Below are positions 18,005 to 26,532 of a stretch of 64,000 bases of DNA, in pieces. Source of the DNA: Streptomyces sp. CGMCC 4.7035 (GTDB taxonomy: Bacteria; Actinomycetota; Actinomycetes; Streptomycetales; Streptomycetaceae). The first letter of the stretch is position 1, and the number at the start of each line of letters is the position of its first letter. The stretch spans positions 682,001 to 746,000 of the forward strand of contig NZ_CP134053.1 of NCBI RefSeq assembly GCF_031583065.1. The letters run 5' to 3'. Both the position numbers and the translations under genes were made by a program. The notes beneath the pieces are model-generated. The model was given only the letters and a program-made list of their open reading frames with translations. It searched no databases and was not told the origin of the DNA.

Positions 18005-19500
18005 GCTCCCTCGTCCAGTCCGTCGACTGGCTGGCGATCGCGCCGCCCACCATCGCGGCGGTCGTCGGACTCGTCGTCCTCGTCGCCGACCTGTTCCTCG
18101 ACGAGAAGAACAAGCCCCTCCTCGGCTGGGTCTCCATCGCAGGCCTGGCCGCAGCGGCGATCATGCTGCTGCCCCTCCTGGACGGCGACCGCTCCACCTT
18201 CTGCCTGACCGGTGACCCGCACGTCTGCAGCTACACGGCGGACCGTTTCACCCTCGTCATCCAGTTCCTCGTCCTCGTCGGCGCCCTCCTCGCGGCCCTC
18301 CTGTCGGTCACCGCCCTGAAGGACGCCAAGAAGGAACTCCCCGAAGGGGAGTTCTGGTTCCTGCTGCTCTCCTCGGCGGCCGGCGCCGCCCTGCTGCCCG
18401 CCTCCCGCGATCTGGCGACCCTCGTCGTCGCCCTGGAGGTCGCCTCCCTGCCCGCGTTCGCCCTCGTCGGCATCCGGTACGGCGACAAGCGCTCCTCCGA
18501 AGCGGCCCTGAAGTTCTTCCTGTCGTCCGTCACCGCGACCGCGGTGAGCCTCATGGGCATCAGCTTCCTGTACGCATCCACGGGCACCCTGTACCTCACC
18601 CAGGTCGCCGACCGGATCCAGCACGTCGACGGCCAGCTCCAGACACTCACCCAGGCGGGCGTCGTCCTCACCCTCGTCGGCTTCGCCTTCAAGACGGCCG
18701 CCGTCCCGTTCCACTTCTGGGTGCCCGACACCTACGTGGGCGCGCCCCTGCCGGTCGCCGCCTACCTGTCGGTCGTCGGCAAGGCGGTCGGCTTTTCCGG
18801 CCTCATCCTCGTCACCGTCGTCGCCCTCCCGTCGTACTCCGACGTCTGGGGCCCGGCGCTCGCCGCCCTGGCCGCCCTCACCATGAGCGTCGGCAACGTC
18901 GGCGCACTCCGGCAGCAGGCCACGCGCGCGTACAGCGCCGTACGCCTGCTCGCCTGGTCCTCCGTCGGCCAGGCCGGCTACCTCCTGGTGCCGATCGCCG
19001 CTGCCGCCTACTCCCAGGACGCCCAGAAGTCGATCGGCTCCACCGTGGCGTACGCACTGATGTACGCGGCGGTGAACCTCGGCGCCTTCGCCGTGGCCGC
19101 CCTCGTGGGCCGTACGAGGGCCCTGAACCGCATCGCCGACTACCGCGGCCTGTACCGATCCAACCCGCTCGCCGCCCTGCTCCTGGCCTTCTTCCTGCTC
19201 TGCCTGGCAGGCCTCCCGCCGGGCATCATCGGCCTCTTCGCGAAGGTCACCGTCTTCTCCGCGGCCGTCGACGCGGGTCTCGGCTGGCTCGCCGTGGTCA
19301 TGGCCGTCAACGTGGTGATCGCGCTCTTCTACTACCTCCAGTGGACGGCCCTGCTCTTCCGCGCCCCCGAGGGCGAACCCGAGAAGCACCGCGTCCCGGC
19401 CCCGCTCACGGCCGCCATGGCCCTCACGGCCGTCCTGGGCATCGCCCTGTCCGGCGCGCCCGAGCTCGTGCTCCGCTTCTCGGCCACCAGCCTCTTCTGA
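18001..19500 (+). CDS. nuoN: NADH-quinone oxidoreductase subunit N
   Basis: Third antiporter-like subunit, 499 aa. ATG overlaps the nuoM stop (ATGA), with GCAGGAGGC upstream. Motifs include LVVALEVASLPAFALVG (helix 5 Glu), FKTAAVPFHFWVPDTYVGAP (helix 7 Lys) and LLAWSSVGQAGYLL. The last subunit of the operon; a strong hairpin follows 22 nt later. The full membrane arm (A, H, J, K, L, M, N) is therefore encoded, with only B, C and I of the peripheral arm. Confidence 0.95.
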   Translation: MSSLVQSVDWLAIAPPTIAAVVGLVVLVADLFLDEKNKPLLGWVSIAGLAAAAIMLLPLLDGDRSTFCLTGDPHVCSYTADRFTLVIQFLVLVGALLAALLSVTALKDAKKELPEGEFWFLLLSSAAGAALLPASRDLATLVVALEVASLPAFALVGIRYGDKRSSEAALKFFLSSVTATAVSLMGISFLYASTGTLYLTQVADRIQHVDGQLQTLTQAGVVLTLVGFAFKTAAVPFHFWVPDTYVGAPLPVAAYLSVVGKAVGFSGLILVTVVALPSYSDVWGPALAALAALTMSVGNVGALRQQATRAYSAVRLLAWSSVGQAGYLLVPIAAAAYSQDAQKSIGSTVAYALMYAAVNLGAFAVAALVGRTRALNRIADYRGLYRSNPLAALLLAFFLLCLAGLPPGIIGLFAKVTVFSAAVDAGLGWLAVVMAVNVVIALFYYLQWTALLFRAPEGEPEKHRVPAPLTAAMALTAVLGIALSGAPELVLRFSATSLF

Positions 19501-19522
19501 CGGACGACGTCCTTCACGCGCG

Positions 19523-19568
19523 CGCCCTACGAGACGCGGCACGCGCGCGTGCCAGTTCTCGTAGGGCG
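19523..19568 (+). terminator. nuo operon terminator
   Basis: A perfect 12-bp stem (19523-19534 with 19557-19568) encloses a second self-complementary 16-mer (19538-19553), giving a long stacked hairpin 22 nt after nuoN. Confidence 0.8.
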
Positions 19569-19723
19569 GCATCACCCGGACGGCCCACGCGCGTCGGCGC
19601 GCGCACAAGGGAACTTGCGCCCGCCGCCTGGCGTTGACCAGTGCGGGAGGGTCCACTGAGAAGTGGAGTCAACAGCATTCGCAGACAAAGGGTTCCCCTG
19701 CCGCACCACTTGGAGGGCGTACC

Positions 19724-20587
19724 GTGCACCGCCGGCACAACGGGCTCAGGACCGCAGTACTCCTCGGGGGACTGTCCGCACTCATCATCGTCATCGGCAG
19801 CTTCTTCGGGCGTACGGGCCTGATCGTCGCGGTCCTCGTCGCGCTCGGCACGAACGCGTACGCCTACTGGAACAGCGACAAACTGGCACTACGCGCGATG
19901 CGCGCGCGCCCGGTGAGCGAGTTCGAGGCCCCCGCGCTGTACCGCATGGTCCGAGAGCTCTCCAACCAGGCCCGACAGCCCATGCCCCGCCTCTACATCT
20001 CGCCGACGGAAGCGCCGAACGCGTTTGCGACCGGCCGCAACCCACGCAACGCGGCCGTGTGCTGCACCGAAGGCATCCTCCGGCTTCTCGACGAGCGCGA
20101 GCTGCGCGGCGTCATCGGGCATGAGCTGAGCCACGTGTACAACCGCGACATCCTGATTTCGTCGGTCGCCGGCGCCCTCGCCTCGGTGATCATGTTCCTG
20201 GTGAACTTCGCCTGGCTGATCCCGGTCGGCCGCTCGGACGACGACGACGGCCCCGGAATCCTCGGCCTGCTGCTGATCATGATCCTGGGCCCCCTCGCCG
20301 CGTCCCTCATCCAGCTCGCCATCAGCCGCTCCAGGGAGTACGAGGCGGACGCGTCCGGCGCACAGCTGACCGGCGACCCCCTCGCACTCGCGAGCGCCCT
20401 GGGCAAGCTGGAGGCGGGCACCAAGCAGCTCCCGCTGCCGCCCGAGCCACGGATCGAGACGGCGAGCCACATGATGATCGCGAATCCCTTCCGTCCGGGC
20501 CAGGGCATCTCCAAGATGTTCTCCACGCACCCGCCGATGGCGGAGCGCATCGCCCGGCTAGAGCAGATGGCAGGTCGTCACCGATGA
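19724..20587 (+). CDS. htpX: Membrane zinc metalloprotease HtpX
   Basis: M48-family integral-membrane metalloprotease involved in quality control of membrane proteins. 287 aa from GTG 19724 ([14 protein letters not shown]), chosen because TGGAGGG lies about 6 nt upstream; an in-frame extension to 19634 has no family match. Two N-terminal helices ([36 protein letters not shown]) precede the zinc site [14 protein letters not shown] (HExxH) near residue 137. A second hydrophobic pair and the third ligand Glu in [11 protein letters not shown] follow. The C-terminal [15 protein letters not shown] is typical. The gene overlaps the next one (ATGA). Confidence 0.93.
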   Translation: MHRRHNGLRTAVLLGGLSALIIVIGSFFGRTGLIVAVLVALGTNAYAYWNSDKLALRAMRARPVSEFEAPALYRMVRELSNQARQPMPRLYISPTEAPNAFATGRNPRNAAVCCTEGILRLLDERELRGVIGHELSHVYNRDILISSVAGALASVIMFLVNFAWLIPVGRSDDDDGPGILGLLLIMILGPLAASLIQLAISRSREYEADASGAQLTGDPLALASALGKLEAGTKQLPLPPEPRIETASHMMIANPFRPGQGISKMFSTHPPMAERIARLEQMAGRHR

Positions 20588-20976
20588 AGACAATCCTGAA
20601 CGTCATTTGGCTCGTCCTGAGCGGCTTCTGGCTGTTCCTCGGCTACCTGCTCGCGGGCCTCCTGCTGTGCATCACCATCATCGGCATCCCCTTCGGCATC
20701 GCCGCCTTCCGTATCGGCGTCTACGCGCTGTGGCCCTTCGGCTATACGACGGTCGAGCGCCGTGACGCGGGCGCGCCGTCCTGCGTCGGCAACGTCCTGT
20801 GGCTGATCCTGGCGGGCTGGTGGCTGGCCCTCGCCCACATCGCCACGGGCATCGCCCTGTGCCTCACGATCATCGGCATTCCGTTCGGCATCGCGAACTT
20901 CAAGCTCATCCCGGTCTCACTGCTCCCGCTGGGCCGCGAAATCGTGCGTACGGACCAGGCGTTCGCGGCGCGCTGA
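20584..20976 (+). CDS. YccF-domain membrane protein
   Basis: 130-aa integral membrane protein made of two copies of the YccF domain. The duplicated core is [15 protein letters not shown] (residues 29-43) and [15 protein letters not shown] (about residues 97-111), each preceded by a hydrophobic helix rich in Trp and Leu. YccF proteins are widespread small membrane proteins of unknown biochemical role. ATG overlaps the htpX stop, so the two are co-translated. No signal peptide or catalytic motif is visible. Confidence 0.9.
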   Translation: MKTILNVIWLVLSGFWLFLGYLLAGLLLCITIIGIPFGIAAFRIGVYALWPFGYTTVERRDAGAPSCVGNVLWLILAGWWLALAHIATGIALCLTIIGIPFGIANFKLIPVSLLPLGREIVRTDQAFAAR

Positions 20977-21120
20977 CGTACGGGCCGGGCCGGACCGTAG
21001 CCGGGTGAGGTTGCCGAGGGACACATCGACGTGTGCCTGCCATGAGCACGCCTGCCATGAGCCCGCCCAGGGTTGTCCACAGGCCGCCCGATTGTCAGTG
21101 GCGGCCTGCATCATGAACCC

Positions 21121-21687
21121 ATGACCGAGAACGAGCAGTTGCTGGACAGGGTGGCGGAGCAGGCCCGCAACACCCGCCCGTGGGGCTGGCCTTCTCTCCC
21201 GGAGCCCGTCGAGGAGGTCACGCTCGCCCGCGCCGAGGCGGCTCTGGGTTTCCCCCTGCCGCCGCTGCTCGCCGCGCTGTACCTGCGGATTGGGGACGGC
21301 GGATTCGGCCCGGAGTATGGCCTGTTGCCCCTGTTCGACAGCCCGCCGGCCGGCGAGCCGGCCGCCGTCGCGCAGTACCTCGCGAACCGGGAGAGCGGGC
21401 GTAAGGACCCCGACTGGTCCTGGCCCGAGGGCGTCCTGCCGATATCCCACTGGGGCTGCGGGATGTACGCGTGCGTGGACTGTCGCACCTCGCAGGGTGC
21501 GGTCCTGCTCTACGAGCCGAATGCCGATGACGCCGACCACGCCTGGTACGTGGACGCCCCCGGCCTCGCGCAGTGGCTGCGGGCGTGGCTCGACGGCACG
21601 GGATGGTACGAGGAGTCCAGCGAAGGGGCGGACCTGGCGCCTTGGCCGGACTTCTCGATACGCACGGGTGCTCTGCGGGTGTCGTAG
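21121..21687 (+). CDS. SMI1/KNR4 (SUKH) family protein
   Basis: 188-aa soluble protein with SUKH-superfamily features: ARAEAALGFPLPPLLAALYL near residue 40, then DGGFGPEYGLLPLF, and later LPISHWGCGMYACVDC. SUKH proteins often act as immunity proteins against polymorphic toxins in contact-dependent inhibition, or in signalling. I see no toxin gene next to it, so it may be an orphan immunity gene or have a housekeeping role. Start ATG 21121 has no good ribosome-binding site. A 48-nt upstream extension is open but unlikely. Preceding bases 20977-21120 show no gene. Confidence 0.8.
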   Translation: MTENEQLLDRVAEQARNTRPWGWPSLPEPVEEVTLARAEAALGFPLPPLLAALYLRIGDGGFGPEYGLLPLFDSPPAGEPAAVAQYLANRESGRKDPDWSWPEGVLPISHWGCGMYACVDCRTSQGAVLLYEPNADDADHAWYVDAPGLAQWLRAWLDGTGWYEESSEGADLAPWPDFSIRTGALRVS

Positions 21688-21908
21688 GGAGCGCGCTCCG
21701 GCAGCGCTCTGCTCGGCCCACGGTCCGGGGCGCGTCCGTGGAACGTTGCAACCGGCGGCCGTCGCCGAGGCGTCCTCCCTGACAGCTACGCACGAAAGCA
21801 CGCAAGAGCGAGCGCGACTCGCAGTATCAAGCGGCGCCAACGCATGAGCACAGCCTGGCCGGAGCATGAGCACAGCACAGGCACAGCGCGGAAGGGCAGG
21901 TTCACGGC

Positions 21909-22175
21909 ATGGGCATTGTCAGCTGGATCATTCTGGGGCTGTTGGCAGGCGCCATCGCCAAGTTCCTGCTGCCGGGCAAGGACCCCGGCGGCTTCATCGG
22001 TACGACTCTCATCGGCGTCGCGGGTGCCTTCATCGGCGGCTGGATATCCGCCCGCTGGCTGGACCACCCGATCGCCAAGCACTTCTACGACGGAGCCACC
22101 TGGGCGGCCGCGATCGGCGGCTCGCTCGTGCTGCTGATCATCTACCGCATCCTGTTCGGAGACTCACGCCGCTGA
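21909..22175 (+). CDS. GlsB/YeaQ/YmgE-family small membrane protein
   Basis: 88-aa stress-associated membrane protein with three hydrophobic helices and the glycine-rich repeats typical of the transglycosylase-associated family: SWIILGLLAGAIAKFLLPG, then IGTTLIGVAGAFIGGWI and AAIGGSLVLLIIYRILFG. Function is not known biochemically; family members are often induced by envelope or osmotic stress. GGAAGGGCAGG lies about 10 nt before ATG 21909. Convergent with yajQ across a strong shared terminator. Confidence 0.9.
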   Translation: MGIVSWIILGLLAGAIAKFLLPGKDPGGFIGTTLIGVAGAFIGGWISARWLDHPIAKHFYDGATWAAAIGGSLVLLIIYRILFGDSRR

Positions 22176-22205
22176 ACCCATCCCTGAAGCCGCAGCCAGC
22201 AGCAG

Positions 22206-22246
22206 GGAAGGGTGGGCACCCCGCGCTCCGGGGTGCCCACCCTTCC
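22206..22246. terminator. Bidirectional terminator
   Basis: A perfect 17-bp stem (22206-22222 with 22230-22246) with a 7-nt loop lies between the convergent GlsB-type gene and yajQ. Confidence 0.85.
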
Positions 22247-22273
22247 TCGTACGGTCACCTGGTCGCCGAGGGC

Positions 22274-22762
22274 CTACCGGTAGTTCACGAACTGCAGTGC
22301 GAAGTCGAAGTCCTGGCCCTTCAGGAGAGCGATCACGGCCTGCAGGTCGTCGCGGCTCTTGGAGCTGACGCGCAGCTCGTCGCCCTGGACCTGCGCCTTG
22401 ACGCCCTTCGGGCCCTCGTCGCGGATGATCTTCGCCACCTTCTTCGCGTTCTCCTGGGAGATGCCCTCCTCGATCGACGCGAAGATCTTGTACTCCTTGC
22501 CGGACAGCTGCGGCTCACCGGCGTCCAGTGCCTTCAGGGAGATCCCGCGCTTGATCAGCTTGGACTGGAAGACGTCGAGGACGGCGTTCACCCGGTCCTC
22601 GGAGTTGGCCTGCATCAGGATCTTGTCGCCGGACCAGGCGATCGAGGCGCCGACGTTCTTGAAGTCGTAGCGCTGCGAGATCTCCTTGGCGGCCTGGTTG
22701 AGGGCGTTGTCGACCTCCTGCCGCTCGACCTTCGAGACGATGTCGAAACTGGAGTCGGCCAT
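22274..22762 (-). CDS. YajQ-family nucleotide-binding protein
   Basis: 162-aa cytoplasmic protein of the UPF0234/YajQ family, with two ferredoxin-like domains that bind nucleotides; Xanthomonas and Pseudomonas members bind cyclic di-GMP. The start [20 protein letters not shown] is diagnostic, followed by [16 protein letters not shown] and the C-terminal [20 protein letters not shown] 22762 has AAGGAG about 9 nt upstream. Whether the streptomycete protein senses cyclic di-GMP is not shown here. Confidence 0.92.
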   Translation of the reverse strand: MADSSFDIVSKVERQEVDNALNQAAKEISQRYDFKNVGASIAWSGDKILMQANSEDRVNAVLDVFQSKLIKRGISLKALDAGEPQLSGKEYKIFASIEEGISQENAKKVAKIIRDEGPKGVKAQVQGDELRVSSKSRDDLQAVIALLKGQDFDFALQFVNYR

Positions 22763-22987
22763 GTCCTGTGGCTCCTTGTATCGGGTTGGATCGGGGTGCG
22801 TATAGGCGTGCGGGCGCGCGGCCGCCTGGCCCGGCTTCGATCCCGGGCCGCATCCGCATAAGCCTAGCCACCCGCTCCCCTCAGGGCGCCGATCTATCGG
22901 GTGGCGAAGCACCCCCGTGCATCAGGTATTGTTTACGTCGTTGCCAGGGAGCACCGCCGAAAGGTGGCCTTCAAGGCAGCAAACCCC

Positions 22988-23069
22988 GGCGGTGTGCCCG
23001 AGCGGCCAAAGGGAGCAGACTGTAAATCTGCCGGCTCAGCCTTCCCAGGTTCGAATCCTGGCGCCGCCA
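22988..23069 (+). tRNA. tRNA-Tyr (GTA)
   Basis: Class II tRNA of 82 nt with a long variable arm. The acceptor GGCGGTG pairs with CGCCGCC (one G-T). The anticodon arm GCAGA-CTGTAAA-TCTGC has GTA at 23022-23024. The T arm is CCAGG-TTCGAAT-CCTGG. The CCA end is not encoded. Confidence 0.97.
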
Positions 23070-23078
23070 CACTGGGGA

Positions 23079-23120
23079 AGACCCCCTCCTCTCTGCGGAA
23101 ACGCAGAGAGGAGGGGGTCT
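23079..23120 (+). terminator. tRNA-Tyr terminator
   Basis: A perfect 19-bp stem (23079-23097 with 23102-23120) closed by a GAAA tetraloop, ten nt past the tRNA. Confidence 0.9.
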
Positions 23121-23490
23121 CTTCGTGTCCGAGGACGATCCCAGAGGGACCGCAGACCGCCGACTCGGTGCCAGACCCCCGCGCCCAGCCATGAGCGGTG
23201 TCACGCCGGGTCGCACCGGATCAACGCCGCGGTCATGTACACCGCCACCGCCGCCACCAGCGGTTTCCCGTGGTTGCCGGTCCAACCACGGCATCCATGG
23301 GCACCATCACCGGGCAAGCCGCGCCAGCCACTGTTGCTGGTGTCACTGTGGGCGGTGACGTCACGGCGGCTACCGCTGCTGGTGGTCACTGTGGTCGGTG
23401 AAGTCGCGCCGGCCACTGTCACCGCCGGAATCGGCGGCACCAAAGAGCCCGTGGTGGGCGGCACCACGGGCTGGCTCGTACGCTGAGGTC
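23121..23490. other. 370-bp region without a convincing gene
   Basis: The sequence is rich in short imperfect repeats of GCCACTG/GGTCACTGTGG and GGCGGC. An 88-codon minus-strand frame (23201-23467) is open, but it has mixed codon bias and no family motif, and I do not call it. The end of the region serves as leader for the small gene at 23491. Confidence 0.5.
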
Positions 23491-23703
23491 ATGTCGTCGC
23501 GCCGCAGGAATTGTCCCGAGTGCCGTCGGGAAATCGCCGTCGTCGCGGGGCGGTTCGCGCGGCACGACCCGGCGGGGGCGCGGAGCAGCGGGACACTCGT
23601 CTCGTGCCCCGGGTCCCGCCGGCTCGCGGACGCCGACGCCACGCAGCCCACCCTCGACGGGTACGTCGTACCGGAGTTCCCCGGTCAGCTCCCCCTCTTC
23701 TGA
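23491..23703 (+). CDS. Small conserved-type hypothetical protein with CxxC
   Basis: 70-aa basic protein starting MSSRRRNCPECRREIAVVAG. The early CPEC pair and a later CPGS resemble half of a zinc ribbon, but only three Cys are present, so metal binding is uncertain. The C-terminus TLDGYVVPEFPGQLPLF is Pro/aromatic-rich. The start has a weak GAGG 5 nt upstream. I do not recognise a functional family. Convergent with the NAD-binding gene, separated by about 100 bp. Confidence 0.65.
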   Translation: MSSRRRNCPECRREIAVVAGRFARHDPAGARSSGTLVSCPGSRRLADADATQPTLDGYVVPEFPGQLPLF

Positions 23704-23799
23704 GCCCGACGCGTCGTCAGGAGGGCCGTACGTCCGCTCTGTTCACCAGGCCCTTCGTGTGGAAGGGGTACGGCACTAACACCGGCACCGGCGCCTCGC

Positions 23800-24456
23800 T
23801 CAGTTCCCTGCCACCGACTTCACCGCCACGGACACCGGGGTCGAACCGCTGATCAGCTCCAGGGTCAGGCCTGCCGTCGCGGGCGTGTCCACGAGTTCCG
23901 CGAGGACCGCCGCCACGTCGTCGCGCGGGATCGAGCCGCGGCCGGTGTGTGCCTCCAGGCGGACCAGGCCCTTGCCGGCGTCGCTCGTCAGCGAGCCGGG
24001 GCGCAGGATCGTCCAGTCCAGGGACTTGTGCGCGCGTACGTACGCGTCGGCCTCGCCCTTTGCCCGCAGGTACACGTCGAACACCTCGTCGCCCGGGTGC
24101 TCCGGGTCCGCGCCCATCGACGAGACGACCAGGAAACGGCCTACCCCCGCCCGTTCCGACGCGTCCGCGAACTTGATCGCCGCGTCCCGGTCCACCGTGT
24201 ACTTGCGGTCCGCGCCGCTGCCCGGACCCGCTCCCGCCGCGAAGACGGCCGCGTCGGCTCCCTCCAGGTGCGCGGAGACCTCCTCGACCGACGCCGACTC
24301 CAGGTCGCACACGATCGGTTCGGCGCCCGCAGCCCGCAGATCGTCGGCCTGTTCCGCGCGGCGGATGATCCCCGCGACCTCGTCACCGCGCGCGGCGAGC
24401 AGCCGTTCCAGCCGCAGCGCGATCTGACCATGACCACCAGCGATGACAATGCGCAT
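23800..24456 (-). CDS. NAD(P)-binding SDR-like protein
   Basis: 218-aa cytoplasmic atypical short-chain dehydrogenase (NAD(P)H-binding/YhfK-like). The Rossmann motif IAGGHGQIALRLERLLAARG occupies residues 5-24. AVFAAGAGPGSG, RFLVVSSMGAD and LDWTILRPGSLT are typical of this group, which usually lacks the canonical SDR Tyr-x-x-x-Lys site. ATG 24456 is chosen because MRIVIAGGHG starts homologues; a 17-residue upstream extension has no match. The substrate is unknown. Confidence 0.87.
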   Translation of the reverse strand: MRIVIAGGHGQIALRLERLLAARGDEVAGIIRRAEQADDLRAAGAEPIVCDLESASVEEVSAHLEGADAAVFAAGAGPGSGADRKYTVDRDAAIKFADASERAGVGRFLVVSSMGADPEHPGDEVFDVYLRAKGEADAYVRAHKSLDWTILRPGSLTSDAGKGLVRLEAHTGRGSIPRDDVAAVLAELVDTPATAGLTLELISGSTPVSVAVKSVAGN

Positions 24457-24633
24457 GTTTCCGACCGTACGCCCGGACGGACGCCTTTGCCGCACGACTT
24501 CACGCACGGCTCGGTTCTCACCGCCTCCGCAGACGCCTCCGCCGCCTCACAGCGCCCCTGCGGATCGGCATACGGCTCCGCAGCGGCTCCGCCGCCCGTC
24601 GTCCCCCCGTACGGTTCCTCAGTCCCGTCGTCA

Positions 24634-25878
24634 CTACGGCTGGACCCGGCCCTGCCGGGGCAGGTCCAGCACCCCCGCCGCCGAGTTGCAGTACTCCCGC
24701 ACCGCGCTCGTGCGAGCCACCACGCGCCCCCGGTGCACCACGATGCGGCTGTACGCGAGCGACAGCGCGCCCGCCAGTCGGTCGCCCCGCACGGCGAGCA
24801 GTTCCCCGGGGAAGCCCGCCTCCACGCGCACCTCCGGCAGGCCGAGGGCGGCGCGGGCGGACGCGCTCACCGTGTCGTACGCGTCCTCGGGGCGCAGCCC
24901 GTACCGCGACGCCAGCAGGTACGCCGCTTCCAGCGGGTCTCCCCGCCCCACGGGATTCGCCACGTCCCTCAGTGCCCCGCTGCCCGCCGCGACCCGCACC
25001 CCGGCCGACCGCAGCAGCCGTACCGGAGCCGTGTCGCGCCGCTCGACGCCGGCGCAACCTCCCTGCGGCAGACAGACCACCGTCACTCCGGCGGCGGCGA
25101 GTTGGTCGGCGGCACGGGCCGACGCCGTCGCCGGGAGACGTCCGAGCCCGCCACACGGGCCCAGCGTCACCCCGGGGCGCAGCCCGCCCGCCATCGCCGC
25201 GAGCCGGGCGAGGCGCGCGGGATCGTCGGCGTCCGTGTGAAGGTCGACCGGGCAGCCGAACTCGGATGCCAGTTCGAGGACCGCCTCCGTGTAGCCGGTC
25301 GGATCGGGGTCCGTATCCGGGCAGCCGCCCACAACGGTCGCGCCCATCTTCACCGCGTCGCGCAGTATCGCGAGCCCGTCCGCCCCGGCGGCCCCGGTCA
25401 GCACCCGCGGCATCGCCACCACTGCCAGCTCGGCGAGCCCGCACAGTGAACGCCCCGCCGTCAGCACCGCCTCCAGCACCTCCAGGCCCTGTACATCGCC
25501 GATGTGCACGTGCGAGCGCAGGGCCGTCGCGCCGTGCCCGAGCTGGAGCAGCGCGGCCTCGGTGGTGCGGCGCTGGACCTCCTCGGGGTCGTACGACACC
25601 GGTCCGTCGCCGTCCGCGGTCAGGGCTGTGTCGCCGTGTGCGTGCGGCTCGACCGGGGCCGGCAGGAGCAGATAGCCGCCGAGGTCCACACGGGCGCCGG
25701 CGGTGCCCGTCGCCAGGCTCCCGACGGTGCCGACGGCCTCGATGCGCCCGCCGCCCAGCCGCACGTCCACGATCCGGCCGTCGGTGAGCCGCGCCCCGCA
25801 CAGCAGCAGGCCGCTCGAATCGGCCGGTCCCGACGACGAGGACGAGGAATGGGGCGGCTGCGATCGGCTGTCGGGCAT
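24634..25878 (-). CDS. Amidohydrolase-superfamily protein (cytosine deaminase-like)
   Basis: 414-aa metal-dependent hydrolase. An N-terminal Ser-rich head (residues 10-20) precedes the small beta domain (LLLCGARLTDGRIVDV). The metal-binding HxH is in PVEPHAHGDTALT near residue 77. A second His set is in ALRSHVHIGD, and VDLHTDADDP supplies a further ligand, as in cytosine/isoguanine deaminases and related enzymes. The usual late Asp motif reads VRVAAGSGALRDVANP rather than SDN(A/V), so the catalytic Asp near residue 315 looks altered; activity should not be assumed. AGGAG lies 4 nt before ATG 25878. A perfect palindrome flanked by direct repeats sits 55 bp upstream. Confidence 0.82.
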   Translation of the reverse strand: MPDSRSQPPHSSSSSSGPADSSGLLLCGARLTDGRIVDVRLGGGRIEAVGTVGSLATGTAGARVDLGGYLLLPAPVEPHAHGDTALTADGDGPVSYDPEEVQRRTTEAALLQLGHGATALRSHVHIGDVQGLEVLEAVLTAGRSLCGLAELAVVAMPRVLTGAAGADGLAILRDAVKMGATVVGGCPDTDPDPTGYTEAVLELASEFGCPVDLHTDADDPARLARLAAMAGGLRPGVTLGPCGGLGRLPATASARAADQLAAAGVTVVCLPQGGCAGVERRDTAPVRLLRSAGVRVAAGSGALRDVANPVGRGDPLEAAYLLASRYGLRPEDAYDTVSASARAALGLPEVRVEAGFPGELLAVRGDRLAGALSLAYSRIVVHRGRVVARTSAVREYCNSAAGVLDLPRQGRVQP

Positions 25879-25911
25879 CGCGCTCCTGGGGCTCGGGGCG
25901 TCTGCGCACGC

Positions 25912-25960
25912 GTGGGCAAGATGCGTGGAGCGCCTACCGAATTCGGTAGGTGGGCAAGAT
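25912..25960 (-). promoter_or_regulatory. Palindrome with flanking direct repeats upstream of the amidohydrolase
   Basis: A perfect 18-bp palindrome centred on GAATTC occupies 25933-25950 (CCTACCGA and its complement). An 11-bp direct repeat GTGGGCAAGAT lies at 25912-25922 and 25950-25960. The block is about 35-80 bp upstream of the amidohydrolase start, a typical operator position. Confidence 0.6.
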
Positions 25961-26210
25961 CACGCAGAGTGAGTCGAGCCTAGGACGACGACCCGGCAGG
26001 GGCGGGGAGGAGCGCAATAGTCGTACCGGTGGTGTGGTGCTGTCCGGGCCCCGAGGCGACCAGGGCGGCCACTGCGGGGCAAGGTGCTGCCGGTGCTGGG
26101 GTGGCTCAAGAGAGGCCTGTCGCCTCCAGCCTGTCGAGTGGCTCTGGAGGCCACCGGGGAACCGTGGGGAGCCGTCGGAAACAGGCCGGGGCGGGTGCCG
26201 AGGAACGGAT
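25961..26210. other. Non-coding region before tRNA-Thr
   Basis: No gene supported in about 250 bp. Several G-rich runs are present. The downstream end leads into the tRNA promoter. Confidence 0.5.
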
Positions 26211-26240
26211 TTGGGCGAACGGCGGGCGACCGTGTAATGT
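26211..26240 (+). promoter_or_regulatory. Candidate promoter of tRNA-Thr/tRNA-Met
   Basis: TTGGGC (26211-26216), an 18-bp spacer and TAATGT (26235-26240), with the tRNA starting 11 bp after the -10. This is a reasonable vegetative (HrdB-type) promoter. Confidence 0.6.
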
Positions 26241-26251
26241 CTTCATCGCTC

Positions 26252-26324
26252 GCCCCAATAGCTCAGTCGGCAGAGCGTCTCCATGGTAAGGAGAAGGTCT
26301 ACGGTTCGATTCCGTATTGGGGCT
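26252..26324 (+). tRNA. tRNA-Thr (GGT)
   Basis: 73-nt cloverleaf with acceptor GCCCCAA/TTGGGGC, D arm GCTCAGTCGGCAGAGC, anticodon arm TCTCC-ATGGTAA-GGAGA with GGT at 26285-26287, and T arm TACGG-TTCGATT-CCGTA. Confidence 0.97.
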
Positions 26325-26370
26325 CTGGTGTGAGAGGTTCCCGCCGCGAGGCGGGACCCGATCGCATCAC

Positions 26371-26443
26371 AGCGGTGTAGCTCAGTCGGTAGAGCAAGCG
26401 GCTCATAATCGCTGTGTCACCGGTTCAAGTCCGGTCACCGCTA
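26371..26443 (+). tRNA. tRNA-Met (CAT), elongator type
   Basis: 73-nt cloverleaf with acceptor AGCGGTG/CACCGCT, anticodon CAT at 26404-26406, and T arm ACCGG-TTCAAGT-CCGGT. The A1-T72 pair is closed, unlike the mismatched first pair of initiator tRNA. Confidence 0.93.
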
Positions 26444-26448
26444 CTGAC

Positions 26449-26486
26449 AGTAGCCGATTGCGGGGTCGGTCCTTCGATCGGCTACT
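26449..26486 (+). terminator. Hairpin after tRNA-Met, overlapping a possible rpmG promoter
   Basis: AGTAGCCGAT (26449-26458) pairs perfectly with 26477-26486 and is followed by CTTTCTT, so it can act as an intrinsic terminator. The same bases include TTGCGG and TACTCT at promoter-like spacing (19 bp) upstream of rpmG, so it may instead be part of the rpmG promoter. Confidence 0.6.
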
Positions 26487-26532
26487 CTTTCTTGCGTTAA
26501 TTCAATCTATCCGTTCGTCAAGGAGCACTCAC

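Noticed and set aside
23201..23467. 88-codon minus-strand gene between tRNA-Tyr and the small CxxC protein
   Set aside because: Mixed codon bias, Thr/Val repeats from the DNA repeats, no ribosome-binding site.
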